Assembly: GCA_964483785.1 (NCBI GenBank)
Contig: CAZACW010000071.1
Location: 1 to 9,947 of the forward strand
DNA: 9,947 nucleotides
Direction of reading: 5' to 3'
Origin: JABDGZ01 sp964483785
GTDB taxonomy: Bacteria > Omnitrophota > Gorgyraeia > Zapsychrales > Fredricksoniimonadaceae
Below, in pieces: positions 1-6,343 of this stretch. A program made the translations under genes and the position numbers. Numbering within the stretch: position 1 is the stretch's first letter; each line of letters begins with the position of its first letter. The notes under the pieces are model-generated. The model worked only from the letters and a program-made list of their open reading frames with translations. It made no database searches and was not told the origin of the DNA.

Positions 1-12
1 GACAGAAGTAGG

Positions 13-300
13 ATGAGCCGTTCCATTAAAAAAGGCGCCTATGTGGAAGAGTCCCTGACGCGCAGGTTCGACAAGGTCGTGGCCAGCGGTCAGCGCCAGC
101 CGATCAAGACCTGGTCGCGCCGTTCGACCATTGTCCCGAATTTTGTCGGCTACACCTTTGCCGTGCACGACGGACGCAAGCATGTCCCGGTTTTCATCAC
201 GGAAAATATGGTGGGCATGAAATTAGGCGATTTTGTGGCCACCCGCACCTTTAAGGCGCACGGCGGGGTCAAGGCCAAGAAGGCGATGCAGAAGAAATAA
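13..300 (+). CDS. rpsS: 30S ribosomal protein S19
   Basis: S19 sits in the head of the small ribosomal subunit, where it binds 16S rRNA and pairs with S13 close to the A-site tRNA. The 95-residue product has the usual family length. It opens with the typical SRSIKKGAYV and carries the conserved stretches IKTWSRRSTI (about residues 31-40), VHDGRKHVPVFI (51-62) and LGDFVATRTFKAH (71-83), ending in a lysine-rich tail. Only 12 bases precede it, so its own ribosome-binding site is only partly visible (AGAAG at 4-8). In the standard order rplB (L2) lies just upstream and rplV just downstream, and rplV is present here. Identity is certain from sequence and context. Confidence 0.98.
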   Translation: MSRSIKKGAYVEESLTRRFDKVVASGQRQPIKTWSRRSTIVPNFVGYTFAVHDGRKHVPVFITENMVGMKLGDFVATRTFKAHGGVKAKKAMQKK

Positions 301-336
301 TCAATAGCGGCCGCAGCCGGTGATTAGGAAAGACTT

Positions 337-705
337 ATGATAGCCATAGCACGCGCGAAATATTTGAGGGTTTCATCGATGAAGATGCGCCAGGTTTGCG
401 ACGCGATCCGCGGCAAGGATGTGCCGACCGGCCTGGCCTTGCTGGCCCAGATCCGTAAAGGCTCCAGCGCCTTGGTCAAGAAGGTGCTGGATTCCGCGGT
501 GAGCAACGCCAAGCAAAAAGGCCTGAGCGAAAATCAATTGTTCATCAAGACGATCACGGCCAATCACGGCGGCGCCTGGAAAAGGTTTCGCGCCGCCTCC
601 TTCGGCAGGGCAACGCCGATCCTGCGCCGGACCACCCATTTGACAGTGGCCTTGGACATCAAGGCTCAGCCGAGACCAGCAACCAAAAAAGAGGGAGATA
701 AATAA
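337..705 (+). CDS. rplV: 50S ribosomal protein L22
   Basis: L22 is an early-assembly 50S protein whose long beta hairpin lines the nascent-peptide exit tunnel. The 122-residue product starts MIAIARAKYLRVSSMKMR, matching the family's N-terminal helix, and keeps the core SNAKQKGL (about residues 56-63). The hairpin segment WKRFRAASFGRATPILRRTTHLTV lies at about residues 81-104. The last 15 or so residues are a basic tail rich in Lys and Pro. The ATG at 337 is preceded by GGAAAG (327-332), a reasonable ribosome-binding site, and keeps the full N-terminal motif; the internal ATG at 379 would destroy it. It follows rpsS after 36 bases and ends 2 bases before rpsC. Confidence 0.98.
   Translation: MIAIARAKYLRVSSMKMRQVCDAIRGKDVPTGLALLAQIRKGSSALVKKVLDSAVSNAKQKGLSENQLFIKTITANHGGAWKRFRAASFGRATPILRRTTHLTVALDIKAQPRPATKKEGDK
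691..697 (+). promoter_or_regulatory. Ribosome-binding site that fixes the GTG start of rpsC
   Basis: GAGGGAG lies inside the last codons of rplV, 10 bases before the GTG at 708. No ATG lies in a better position, and the GTG start gives the family's standard S3 N-terminus (MGQKVHP). The site lies within the upstream gene, so rpsC translation is probably coupled to rplV. Confidence 0.75.
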
Positions 706-707
706 CC

Positions 708-1448
708 GTGGGTCAAAAAGTCCATCCGTTAGCCTTAAGAATCGGATACACCAAAAACTGGCGCAGCCTCTGGTTTGCGCAACGCCAAGATTATGCCGAG
801 AACATTAAACAGGACTTTAGGATCCGCCAATATATCCGTGAAAAATTCGAGCAGGCCGCTGTCTCCATGATCGTGATCGAGCGCCTGGCCGAGCAGGTCA
901 AGGTCCGCATCCATACCGCGCGCCCCGGCGTGATCATCGGCCGGCGCGGCGCCGACATCGACCGCCTGCGCGCCGAATTGAAGGACATCACCAAAAAAGA
1001 TTTGGACAAAATCGTCATCGACATCCAGGAGATCAAAAATCCCAACCTGGATGCCCAATTAGTGGCCCAGGCCGTGGCCTTTCAGCTGGAAAAACGCGTG
1101 GCCTTCCGCCGCGCCATGAAGCGCGCCATTGAGCAGTCCCGGGCCGCGGGCTCCAAAGGCATCAAGATCCGCTGCGCCGGGCGTTTGGGCGGCGCGGAAA
1201 TGGCCCGCACCGAAAAATACCATGAAGGCAAGGTCCCTTTGCAGACCTTGCGCGCGGACATCGATTACGGTTTTGCCGAGGCCAAGACCACCTATGGTTT
1301 GCTGGGGATCAAGGTCTGGATTTACAAGGGCGATGTGATTAAGGACCAGGAAGAGATCGAAGCCAAGGCCCAGACCGCGGCCGCGGCCCAGCCGCAGCAA
1401 GCGCCGCAGCCGGCGGCGCCTGAAGCTGTGGCTGCTGCAGCCGCTTGA
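708..1448 (+). CDS. rpsC: 30S ribosomal protein S3 with Ala/Gln/Pro-rich tail
   Basis: S3 lies at the mRNA entry channel of the 30S head and takes part in mRNA unwinding with S4 and S5. The 246-residue product begins MGQKVHPLALRIGYTKNW from a GTG start. The type II KH RNA-binding loop is visible as GVIIGRRG (residues 74-81), followed by the C-terminal S3 domain with IKIRCAGRLGGAEMARTE (152-169) and the conserved GLLGIKVWIYKGD (197-209). The last 30 or so residues are an Ala/Gln/Pro-rich low-complexity tail, making the protein somewhat longer than the roughly 210-235 residues usual for the family. It lies between rplV and rplP, the canonical S10-cluster order. Confidence 0.98.
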   Translation: MGQKVHPLALRIGYTKNWRSLWFAQRQDYAENIKQDFRIRQYIREKFEQAAVSMIVIERLAEQVKVRIHTARPGVIIGRRGADIDRLRAELKDITKKDLDKIVIDIQEIKNPNLDAQLVAQAVAFQLEKRVAFRRAMKRAIEQSRAAGSKGIKIRCAGRLGGAEMARTEKYHEGKVPLQTLRADIDYGFAEAKTTYGLLGIKVWIYKGDVIKDQEEIEAKAQTAAAAQPQQAPQPAAPEAVAAAAA

Positions 1449-1458
1449 AGGAGATTGT

Positions 1459-1878
1459 ATGCTGTTGATGCCTAAAAGAGTCAAGTACCGCAAAACGCAA
1501 AAGGGCAAGTCCCGCGGCGTGGCCACGGCTGGTTCCCAGATGCATTTTGGCGAATACGGTTTAAAGGCCATTGAAAACGGTTTTGTGCCGGCCCGCCAGC
1601 TGGAAGCTTCGCGCGTCGTCGTGGCCCGCAAACTGCGCGGTTCCGGAAAATTGTGGATCAATGCTTTCCCGCACAAGTCCATCACCAAGAAGCCGGCGGA
1701 AACCCGCATGGGCAAGGGCAAGGGGGATCTGGACCATTGGGTGGCCGTGGTCAAGCGCGGCAAAATCGTTTTTGAGCTGGGCGGCGTTCCGGAGGATTTC
1801 GCCAAGCAGGTGCTGCGCCTGGTGGCCTTCAAGCTGTCCGTGAAGACCAAATTCGTGACCCGCGGCAGCGGGCATTAA
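1459..1878 (+). CDS. rplP: 50S ribosomal protein L16
   Basis: L16 is a late-assembly 50S protein next to the A-site tRNA and the peptidyl-transferase centre. The 139-residue product shows MPKRVKYRKTQKGKSRG near the N-terminus, FGEYGLKA (about 33-40) and the strongly conserved PAETRMGKGKGDLDHWVA (about 76-93). AAGGAG at 1448-1453 overlaps the rpsC stop and is 5 bases from the ATG at 1459, supporting that start over the in-frame ATG at 1468. The result is MLLMPKR, one residue longer than the usual MLxPKR start. It is followed by rpmC, as in the standard cluster. Confidence 0.98.
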   Translation: MLLMPKRVKYRKTQKGKSRGVATAGSQMHFGEYGLKAIENGFVPARQLEASRVVVARKLRGSGKLWINAFPHKSITKKPAETRMGKGKGDLDHWVAVVKRGKIVFELGGVPEDFAKQVLRLVAFKLSVKTKFVTRGSGH

Positions 1879-1895
1879 AGCGGTCGAGGAGTTTT

Positions 1896-2111
1896 ATGAA
1901 GATCAAAGATTTGGCTAATTTAAGCGATGAGGATCTGGTCACCAAGGAAAAGCAGCTGAAAAAAGACCTTTTTGACATGGAGTCCCACCGCCAGATGGGC
2001 CGTGTCGAGAAGCCGGCCAATTTCCGTACTATGCGCAGAGACATAGCCCGCATTCTGACCGTTTTGAATGAGCGCCGTATACAAAGCAGCACCCAAGGAA
2101 AGACAAGCTAA
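1896..2111 (+). CDS. rpmC: 50S ribosomal protein L29
   Basis: L29 is a small two-helix protein near the tunnel exit of the 50S subunit, where with L23 it forms a docking platform for factors that act on nascent chains. The 71-residue product shows the expected helical hairpin: an N-terminal MKIKDLANLSDEDL, then KQLKKDLFDMESHRQMGRVEKPA, and an IARILTVLNERR segment near residues 50-61. A strong GAGGAG ribosome-binding site (1886-1891) precedes the ATG. Its TAA stop shares one base with the rpsQ start (TAATG), which suggests coupled translation. Confidence 0.96.
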   Translation: MKIKDLANLSDEDLVTKEKQLKKDLFDMESHRQMGRVEKPANFRTMRRDIARILTVLNERRIQSSTQGKTS

Positions 2112-2371
2112 TGGAAAAAAGATCCAACCGCCGCAGGTTTTTGACGGCCGTGGTCGTCAGCGACAAGATGGACAAGACCCGCGTGGTCCAGGTCCAGAAG
2201 GTGCACAAGCACGGCAAATACGTCAAGCAGGTGCGCAATTTCGTCAGGTACAAGGCGCACGACGAGAAAAACGCGGCCAAGATCGGGGACGTGGTGCGCA
2301 TCATGGAAACGCGGCCGATGTCGAAAGAGAAGCGCTGGCTGATCAGTGAAATCGTGGGGTCCAAGGTCTAA
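2111..2371 (+). CDS. rpsQ: 30S ribosomal protein S17
   Basis: S17 is a primary 16S rRNA-binding protein with an OB fold, needed for early assembly of the 30S body. The 86-residue product carries the family signature VVVSDKMDKTRVVQV (about residues 14-28), followed by KHGKYVKQVRNFVRYKAHDE and the GDVVRIMETRPMSKEKRW segment (about 59-76). The N-terminus MEKRSNRRR is basic and replaces the more usual GxVxS lead-in. The ATG at 2111 overlaps the rpmC stop by one base, with AAGGA at 2096-2100 upstream. This is the last gene of the S10-type cluster and is followed by rplN. Confidence 0.97.
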   Translation: MEKRSNRRRFLTAVVVSDKMDKTRVVQVQKVHKHGKYVKQVRNFVRYKAHDEKNAAKIGDVVRIMETRPMSKEKRWLISEIVGSKV

Positions 2372-2389
2372 CGGGGGGCGGGTGTCCTT

Positions 2390-2758
2390 ATGATCCAGTT
2401 GAAAACGATATTAGATGTGGCGGACAATACCGGGGCGCGCAAGGCCTCCCTGATCGGCGTTTTGAAGTCCAAGGGCAAGCTTTGGGCCAAGGTCGGAGAC
2501 ATTGTCAAGGTCAACGTCAAGGAAAGCACGCCGGATGCCGTGGTCAAGAAGGGCAGTGTGGCCAAGGGCATCATCGTGCGCACCAAAAAATCGATCCGCC
2601 GCCCGGACGGTACCTATGTGCGTTTCGACACCAATGCCGTGGTGATCATCGATGACGCCGGCAATCCCCGCGGCACGCGCGTTTTCGGGCCCGTGGCCAG
2701 GGAACTGCGCAACATGGAATTCATGAAAATCATTTCGTTAGCGCCAGAGGTGGTCTGA
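2390..2758 (+). CDS. rplN: 50S ribosomal protein L14
   Basis: L14 is a highly conserved 50S protein at the subunit interface, contributing to an inter-subunit bridge with 16S rRNA. The 122-residue product has the exact usual length. It starts MIQLKTILDVADNTGARK, the classic L14 N-terminus, and keeps VKKGSVAKGIIVRTKKSIRRPDG (about residues 53-75), NAVVIIDDAGNPRGTRVFGPVARELR (about 82-107) and the closing KIISLAPEVV. It opens the spc cluster, 18 bases after rpsQ, with a G-rich lead (2372-2382) before the ATG. I see no promoter in that short gap, so it is probably co-transcribed with the upstream genes. Confidence 0.98.
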   Translation: MIQLKTILDVADNTGARKASLIGVLKSKGKLWAKVGDIVKVNVKESTPDAVVKKGSVAKGIIVRTKKSIRRPDGTYVRFDTNAVVIIDDAGNPRGTRVFGPVARELRNMEFMKIISLAPEVV

Positions 2759-2759
2759 T

Positions 2760-3071
2760 ATGTTAAGGATCCGTCGGGACGACACCGTGATGGTGATGGT
2801 GGGCAAGGACAAGGGCAAGACCGGCAAGGTCGTGCGCGTGATCCCCAAGACCAGCCAGGCACTGGTGGAAAATATCAATGTGGTTAAAAAATCCGTCAAG
2901 AAAAGCGATACCTATCCGCAGGGCGGGTATATCGAAATGGAAAAGCCGGTGGCCTTGGCCAATTTGATGCTCATGGACAAGAAGGCCAACAAGCCCACCC
3001 GGTTTTCCGTCAAGGTCTTGAAAGACGGCGCCAAGGAGCGCATTGCAGTCTCCAGCGGCGATACGATTTAA
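2760..3071 (+). CDS. rplX: 50S ribosomal protein L24
   Basis: L24 starts 50S assembly by binding the 5' domain of 23S rRNA and also borders the tunnel exit. The 103-residue product has the family's usual length. The KOW motif is clear near the N-terminus (RRDDTVMVMVGKDKGKTGKV, about residues 5-24), followed by VENINVVKKSVKKSD (about 36-50) and the GGYIEMEKPVALANLML segment (about 55-71). The ATG lies one base after the rplN stop, with AGAGG at 2746-2750 inside rplN as a probable ribosome-binding site. Standard spc position between rplN and rplE. Confidence 0.97.
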   Translation: MLRIRRDDTVMVMVGKDKGKTGKVVRVIPKTSQALVENINVVKKSVKKSDTYPQGGYIEMEKPVALANLMLMDKKANKPTRFSVKVLKDGAKERIAVSSGDTI

Positions 3072-3072
3072 C

Positions 3073-3080
3073 GAGGGTGA
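3073..3080 (+). promoter_or_regulatory. Ribosome-binding site that decides the rplE GTG start
   Basis: GAGGGTGA, just after the rplX stop, sits about 4-9 bases before the GTG at 3085. This supports a GTG start over the upstream in-frame TTG at 3043, which lies inside rplX and would add 14 residues unlike any L5. Confidence 0.7.
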
Positions 3081-3084
3081 TGAC

Positions 3085-3633
3085 GTGTCAGCACGATTAT
3101 TAGACAAATTCAGAAAAGAAGTGGTCCCGCAAATGCAGGAGAAGTTCAAGATCGAAAATCCCATGGCCGTGCCGCATTTGGCCAAGATCGTGGTCAATAT
3201 GGGGGTGGGCGAGGCCATCGGCGACCAGAAGCTCTTGGACCGCGCCGCCGAGAATTTGGCGACGATCACCGGGCAGAAGCCCGCGGTGCGCCGTTCCAAA
3301 AAGGCGATCTCGAATTTCAAGCTCCGGGAAAACCTGCCCATCGGCTGCAAGGTGACCCTGCGCCGGGCCCGCATGTACGAATTTTTGGACCGCCTGGTGA
3401 ACGTGTCCCTGCCGCGTATCCGCGATTTTAACGGCACCTCCCGCAAGGCCTTTGACAAGGGCGGCAATTATACCTTAGGGATCTCCGACCAGAGCATATT
3501 TCCGGAGATCGATCCCGGTGCCAGGGATTTCCGCATCCAGGGCATGGACATCTCGTTCGTTTTCGAAGGCGGCAACCAGGAGCAGAATTTCGAGGTCCTG
3601 CGCTTATTGGGCATGCCGTTTGGCAAAGGATAA
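3085..3633 (+). CDS. rplE: 50S ribosomal protein L5
   Basis: L5 binds 5S rRNA in the 50S central protuberance and contacts P-site tRNA and the 30S head. Using the GTG start gives 182 residues, close to the family's usual 179 or so, beginning MSARLLDKFRKEVVPQMQ. Conserved stretches are KIVVNMGVGEA (about residues 34-44), TGQKPAVRRSKKAISNFKLRE (about 63-83), RDFNGTSRKAFDKGGNYTLGI (about 112-132) and the FPEIDPGARDFRIQGMDI region. The reading frame is open back to a TTG at 3043, but that part is an rplX shadow. It follows rplX after 13 bases and precedes rpsN, as expected. Confidence 0.97.
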   Translation: MSARLLDKFRKEVVPQMQEKFKIENPMAVPHLAKIVVNMGVGEAIGDQKLLDRAAENLATITGQKPAVRRSKKAISNFKLRENLPIGCKVTLRRARMYEFLDRLVNVSLPRIRDFNGTSRKAFDKGGNYTLGISDQSIFPEIDPGARDFRIQGMDISFVFEGGNQEQNFEVLRLLGMPFGKG

Positions 3634-3648
3634 TTTTTTAAGGACACT

Positions 3649-3834
3649 ATGGCCAAAAAAGGATTGATCAACAAAGCCCTGTTAACACCCAAATTCACCG
3701 TCCGCCAGCACAACCGCTGCGGCCTGTGCGGACGCCCCCGCGGCTATATGCGCCGTTTCGGCGTCTGCCGCATCTGTTTCAGGGAACTGTCCTGGAAGGG
3801 TGAAATTCCAGGGATCAAAAAAGCCAGCTGGTAA
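3649..3834 (+). CDS. rpsN: 30S ribosomal protein S14, zinc-binding short form
   Basis: S14 binds the 16S rRNA head domain late in 30S assembly. The 61-residue length and four cysteines, C24-x2-C27 and C40-x2-C43, mark the short, zinc-binding (C+) form rather than the long zinc-free form of about 100 residues. The conserved RCGLCGRPRGYMRRFGVCRICFRE core and the closing KKASW are both present. A weak AAGGA (3640-3644) precedes the ATG. Some bacteria carry a second, zinc-free S14 gene elsewhere for zinc starvation; none is visible in this window. It lies in the standard place between rplE and rpsH. Confidence 0.98.
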   Translation: MAKKGLINKALLTPKFTVRQHNRCGLCGRPRGYMRRFGVCRICFRELSWKGEIPGIKKASW

Positions 3835-3850
3835 TTGAAGAAAGGTTAAC

Positions 3851-4246
3851 ATGTCCGTTTCAGATCCGATCGCCGACACCTTGACCATCATCCGCAACGC
3901 CAACAGCGCCCGCAAGGAGACCGTCGAGTTTCCGGCCTCCAAACTGCTGGAGCGCATGATGGCCATTTTTAAGAAGGACGGCTATATCGAGGATTTCCGC
4001 CTGCTCAAGGACAATAAGCAGGGTGTCCTTAAGGTGTATTTAAAATACGAGAACAGCAAGCCCTTGATTTTGGGACTGAAGCGCGTGTCCCGTCCGGGCC
4101 TGCGCGTGTATACGGACAATGAAAGTATCCCCAAGGTCTTAAACGGCCTGGGCACGGCGGTGATTTCCACGTCCAGGGGATTGATTTGCGACCGTGAGGC
4201 CCGCAAGATGAAAATCGGCGGGGAAGTGTTGTGTTATATTTGGTGA
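3851..4246 (+). CDS. rpsH: 30S ribosomal protein S8
   Basis: S8 is a primary 16S rRNA-binding protein of the 30S platform. In E. coli it also represses the spc operon by binding the mRNA near rplE. The 131-residue product has the usual length and starts MSVSDPIADTLTIIRNAN. It carries FPASKLLERMMAIFKKDGYIEDF (about residues 26-48), the near-invariant RVSRPGLRVY (about 78-87) and GLGTAVISTSRGLICDREARK (about 98-118), closing with GGEVLCYIW. AAAGG upstream of the ATG acts as the ribosome-binding site. I did not find an obvious S8-binding hairpin at the start of rplE, so autoregulation here is only a possibility. Confidence 0.98.
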   Translation: MSVSDPIADTLTIIRNANSARKETVEFPASKLLERMMAIFKKDGYIEDFRLLKDNKQGVLKVYLKYENSKPLILGLKRVSRPGLRVYTDNESIPKVLNGLGTAVISTSRGLICDREARKMKIGGEVLCYIW

Positions 4247-4253
4247 GGTCATT

Positions 4254-4793
4254 ATGTCACGCATAGCGAAAACACCGGTGGAACTGCCCAAGGACGTCAA
4301 GCTTTCCTTTGACAAGGCCGCGGTCAACGTGGAAGGGCCCAAGGGCAAATTGTCCATGCCCATCCCGTCGGATATCGTGCTGGAGAACAAGGACAACAAG
4401 ATTTTTGTCAACCGCATCGCCGATACCAAGCAGGCCAAGGCCAATCACGGCACGACCAAGCGCTTGATCGACAATATGTGCGCGGGGGTGAGCCAAGGCC
4501 ATAAAAAAGACCTGGAAATCCAGGGCGTTGGTTTTCGCGCCGCGGTGCAGGGCCATAAGCTGGTTTTAAACGTCGGTTTTTCCCATCCGGTGGAATATGA
4601 GTTTCCTAAGGAAGTCAAGGTGACCGCGGCCAAGCCCACGGAAATTTCCGTCGAAGGTACGGACAAGGCCTTGGTGGGGCTGGTGGCGGCCAAGATCCGC
4701 TCCTTCAAGCCGCCGGAACCGTACAAGGGCAAAGGCATCCGCTATGTGGGCGAGAATGTCAGGCGCAAACAGGGTAAACAGGTGACCAAGTGA
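4254..4793 (+). CDS. rplF: 50S ribosomal protein L6
   Basis: L6 binds 23S rRNA near the base of the L7/L12 stalk, the landing area for translation factors. The 179-residue product has the normal family length. It begins MSRIAKTPVELPKDV and contains VEGPKGKLS (about residues 26-34), TKRLIDNMCAGVSQGHKKDLEIQGVGFRA (about 68-96) and the diagnostic C-terminal RSFKPPEPYKGKGIRYVGE (about 149-167), followed by VRRKQGKQ. The ATG lies 7 bases after rpsH, with a GAGG motif overlapping the rpsH stop. Standard order, followed by rplR. Confidence 0.98.
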   Translation: MSRIAKTPVELPKDVKLSFDKAAVNVEGPKGKLSMPIPSDIVLENKDNKIFVNRIADTKQAKANHGTTKRLIDNMCAGVSQGHKKDLEIQGVGFRAAVQGHKLVLNVGFSHPVEYEFPKEVKVTAAKPTEISVEGTDKALVGLVAAKIRSFKPPEPYKGKGIRYVGENVRRKQGKQVTK

Positions 4794-4809
4794 CGATCAA
4801 TAGGAATCT

Positions 4810-5172
4810 ATGTTAGACGCTAAGGTGCAACAGAGGATTTATCGCCATCAACGCATCCGCAAGGTTTTAAGCGGGACCAATCAGCGTCCCCGTTTGTGCC
4901 TGCACCGTTCTTTGAACAATTTGATGGCCCAGATCATCGACGATGCCGCGGGAAAGATCCTGCTCGGCAAATCGACCCTGGCCAAGGACGTCAGGTCCAA
5001 GTCCAAGACCGGAGGCAATATCAGCGCCGCCGCTGTCCTGGGCCAGGCCGTGGCCCAGGAGGCCATCCAGAAGGGGATCAAAAAGGTCGCCTTTGACCGC
5101 GGCGGGTATTTATACCACGGCCGCATCAAGGCCTTTGCCGAAGCGGCCCGTCAAGCAGGATTGGAGTTTTAA
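4810..5172 (+). CDS. rplR: 50S ribosomal protein L18
   Basis: L18 binds 5S rRNA together with L5 and helps place it in the 50S central protuberance. The 120-residue product has the usual length and shows a basic N-terminus with RQ/RxR-type motifs. RPRLCLHRSLNNLMAQIIDD lies at about residues 27-46, the GGNISAAAVLGQAVAQEAIQKGIKKVAFDRGGYLYHGRIKAFAEAARQAG core at about 68-117, and LEF at the end. AGGAA (4802-4806) is the probable ribosome-binding site. The gene ends 3 bases before rpsE, whose own ribosome-binding site (TTGGAG, about 5161-5166) lies in the last codons of rplR. Confidence 0.98.
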   Translation: MLDAKVQQRIYRHQRIRKVLSGTNQRPRLCLHRSLNNLMAQIIDDAAGKILLGKSTLAKDVRSKSKTGGNISAAAVLGQAVAQEAIQKGIKKVAFDRGGYLYHGRIKAFAEAARQAGLEF

Positions 5173-5175
5173 CCC

Positions 5176-5901
5176 ATGATGAAAGAGATCAAAAAAGTCG
5201 ATGAAAAAGATTTGGCCGTGAAGACCGCGGCCCAGGCCGAGCAGATCCTCGAGCAGGAGGGCGAAGCGGCCAAGGAAGAAGCTGTGGCCGTGGCCGTGCC
5301 TGCCGAAGGCCAGCCTGCCGGCGAAGCGCCGGCGGCGCCTGCCAAGGGCCGCCGCCGCGGGGAGCGCAGGCCGGCCCCCAAAAAGACCTCTTCCTTGACG
5401 GACAGCGGCCTGATCGAGAAGGTCGTTTCCATCAACCGCGTTTCCAAGACCACCAAGGGCGGCACGCGCCTGGCGTTTTCGGCCTTAGTTGTCGTCGGAG
5501 ACGGCAAGGGCAAGGTGGGTTACGGCCTGGGCAAGGCCGGAGAAGTCGCCACCGGCATCAAAAAGGCCCTGGCCGCGGCGAAAAAACAGATGATCGTGAT
5601 CCCGCGCCGCGGGACCACCATCACCCATGAAATCATCGGCCAATGCGGTTCCGCCATCGTCTTATTGAAGCCTGCCTCCGAAGGTACCGGCGTCATTGCC
5701 TCCGGCGCCGTGCGGGCTGTCTGCGACGGGGCGGGGATCACCAATATTTTGACCAAGTGCCATCGGTCCAACAATCCTATCAATGTGGTCAAGGCCACCT
5801 TTGACGGGCTTTCCCGTTTGAAGGCCGTGCGCAAGGCCGCACCTGCGGCTGTCGAACCAAAAGAAACCGGGACATCATCCAATGCAAGTACATCAGCTTA
5901 G
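5176..5901 (+). CDS. rpsE: 30S ribosomal protein S5 with long N-terminal extension and altered C-terminus
   Basis: S5 lies at the mRNA channel with S3 and S4 and affects decoding accuracy. The 241-residue product is much longer than the roughly 165 residues of E. coli S5. The conserved core starts about residue 79 (LIEKVVSINRVSKTTKGG) and includes VVVGDGKGKVGYGLGKAGEV (105-124), KPASEGTGVIASGAVRAVCDGAGITN (165-190) and NNPINVVKATFDGL (199-212). About 68 extra residues precede it, rich in Ala, Glu and Lys. After DGL the usual S5 ending with an RGK...E-type motif is absent; instead there is an Ala/Pro/Ser/Thr tail. ATG is doubled at 5176 and 5179. The 3' end overlaps rplO by 20 bases, and no rpmD gene follows. 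Confidence 0.95.
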   Translation: MMKEIKKVDEKDLAVKTAAQAEQILEQEGEAAKEEAVAVAVPAEGQPAGEAPAAPAKGRRRGERRPAPKKTSSLTDSGLIEKVVSINRVSKTTKGGTRLAFSALVVVGDGKGKVGYGLGKAGEVATGIKKALAAAKKQMIVIPRRGTTITHEIIGQCGSAIVLLKPASEGTGVIASGAVRAVCDGAGITNILTKCHRSNNPINVVKATFDGLSRLKAVRKAAPAAVEPKETGTSSNASTSA

Positions 5902-6340
5902 AAGCCCTGAAGGCTCCCATAAACGCAAGAAAATCGTCGGACGCGGCAAAGGCAGCGGCCATGGCAAGCGCTGCGGCCGCGGCCAGACCGGACAAAACTG
6001 CCGTTCCGGCCGCGCGGTGATGCTGGCCTATGAAGGCGGCCAGATGCCCTTGCTGCGGCGCCTGCCCAAGGTGGGCTTCAACAGCAAATGGCCGGATGTG
6101 TACCAGGTGGTCAACTGTGAAAGCCTCAATCAATTCGAGGACGGCACCACCATCACCCCGGAACTGCTTAAGTCCCATCATCTGATCAGGTCCCTGCTTA
6201 AGCCGGTGAAGATCCTCAGCGTCGGGGAGATGAAGCGCAAACTCACGGTCCAGGCCCACCGTTTTTCCAAGACGGCCGCTGACAAGATCACCAAGGCCGG
6301 CGGCAGCGCCGAAGTTCTGACCAAAGGCCCTGCGGCGTAA
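5882..6340 (+). CDS. rplO: 50S ribosomal protein L15
   Basis: L15 is a late-assembly 50S protein that threads deep into 23S rRNA through its long N-terminal arm. The 152-residue product begins MQVHQLRSPEGSHKRKKIVG, keeps the Gly/Arg/Lys-rich GRGKGSGHGKRCGRGQTGQ stretch (20-38), and has the diagnostic EGGQMPLLRRLPKVGF (51-66). The C-terminal half, with LTVQAHRFSKTAADKITKAGG, is more variable, as usual. The ATG lies inside rpsE, 20 bases before its end, behind only a weak GGGA motif (about 5869-5872), so translation is probably coupled to rpsE. rpmD, normally between rpsE and rplO, is absent. Next is secY, 3 bases later. Confidence 0.96.
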   Translation: MQVHQLRSPEGSHKRKKIVGRGKGSGHGKRCGRGQTGQNCRSGRAVMLAYEGGQMPLLRRLPKVGFNSKWPDVYQVVNCESLNQFEDGTTITPELLKSHHLIRSLLKPVKILSVGEMKRKLTVQAHRFSKTAADKITKAGGSAEVLTKGPAA

Positions 6341-6343
6341 GGT

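Noticed and set aside
1..12. Possible 3' end of rplB (L2)
   Set aside because: Two frames offer a stop (TAG at 9-11, TGA at 14-16), and too few codons are visible to choose between them or identify the gene.
307..314. GCGGCCGC palindrome in the rpsS-rplV gap
   Set aside because: It is a single 8-base palindrome in GC-rich DNA, with no U-tract or longer stem to make a terminator.
640..645. TTGACA inside rplV as a -35 box
   Set aside because: No -10-like hexamer lies 15-19 bases downstream.
1059..1850. 263-codon open frame on the minus strand
   Set aside because: It lies antisense to rpsC and rplP, with low-complexity Arg/Leu stretches that mirror the sense codons.
3043..3084. Upstream TTG start for rplE adding 14 residues
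   Set aside because: The added part lies inside rplX, resembles no L5 N-terminus, and the GTG at 3085 has a good ribosome-binding site.
2763..3467. 234-codon open frame on the minus strand
   Set aside because: It runs antisense to rplX and rplE, both certain, and its protein shows no recognisable domain; such frames are common in GC-rich coding DNA.
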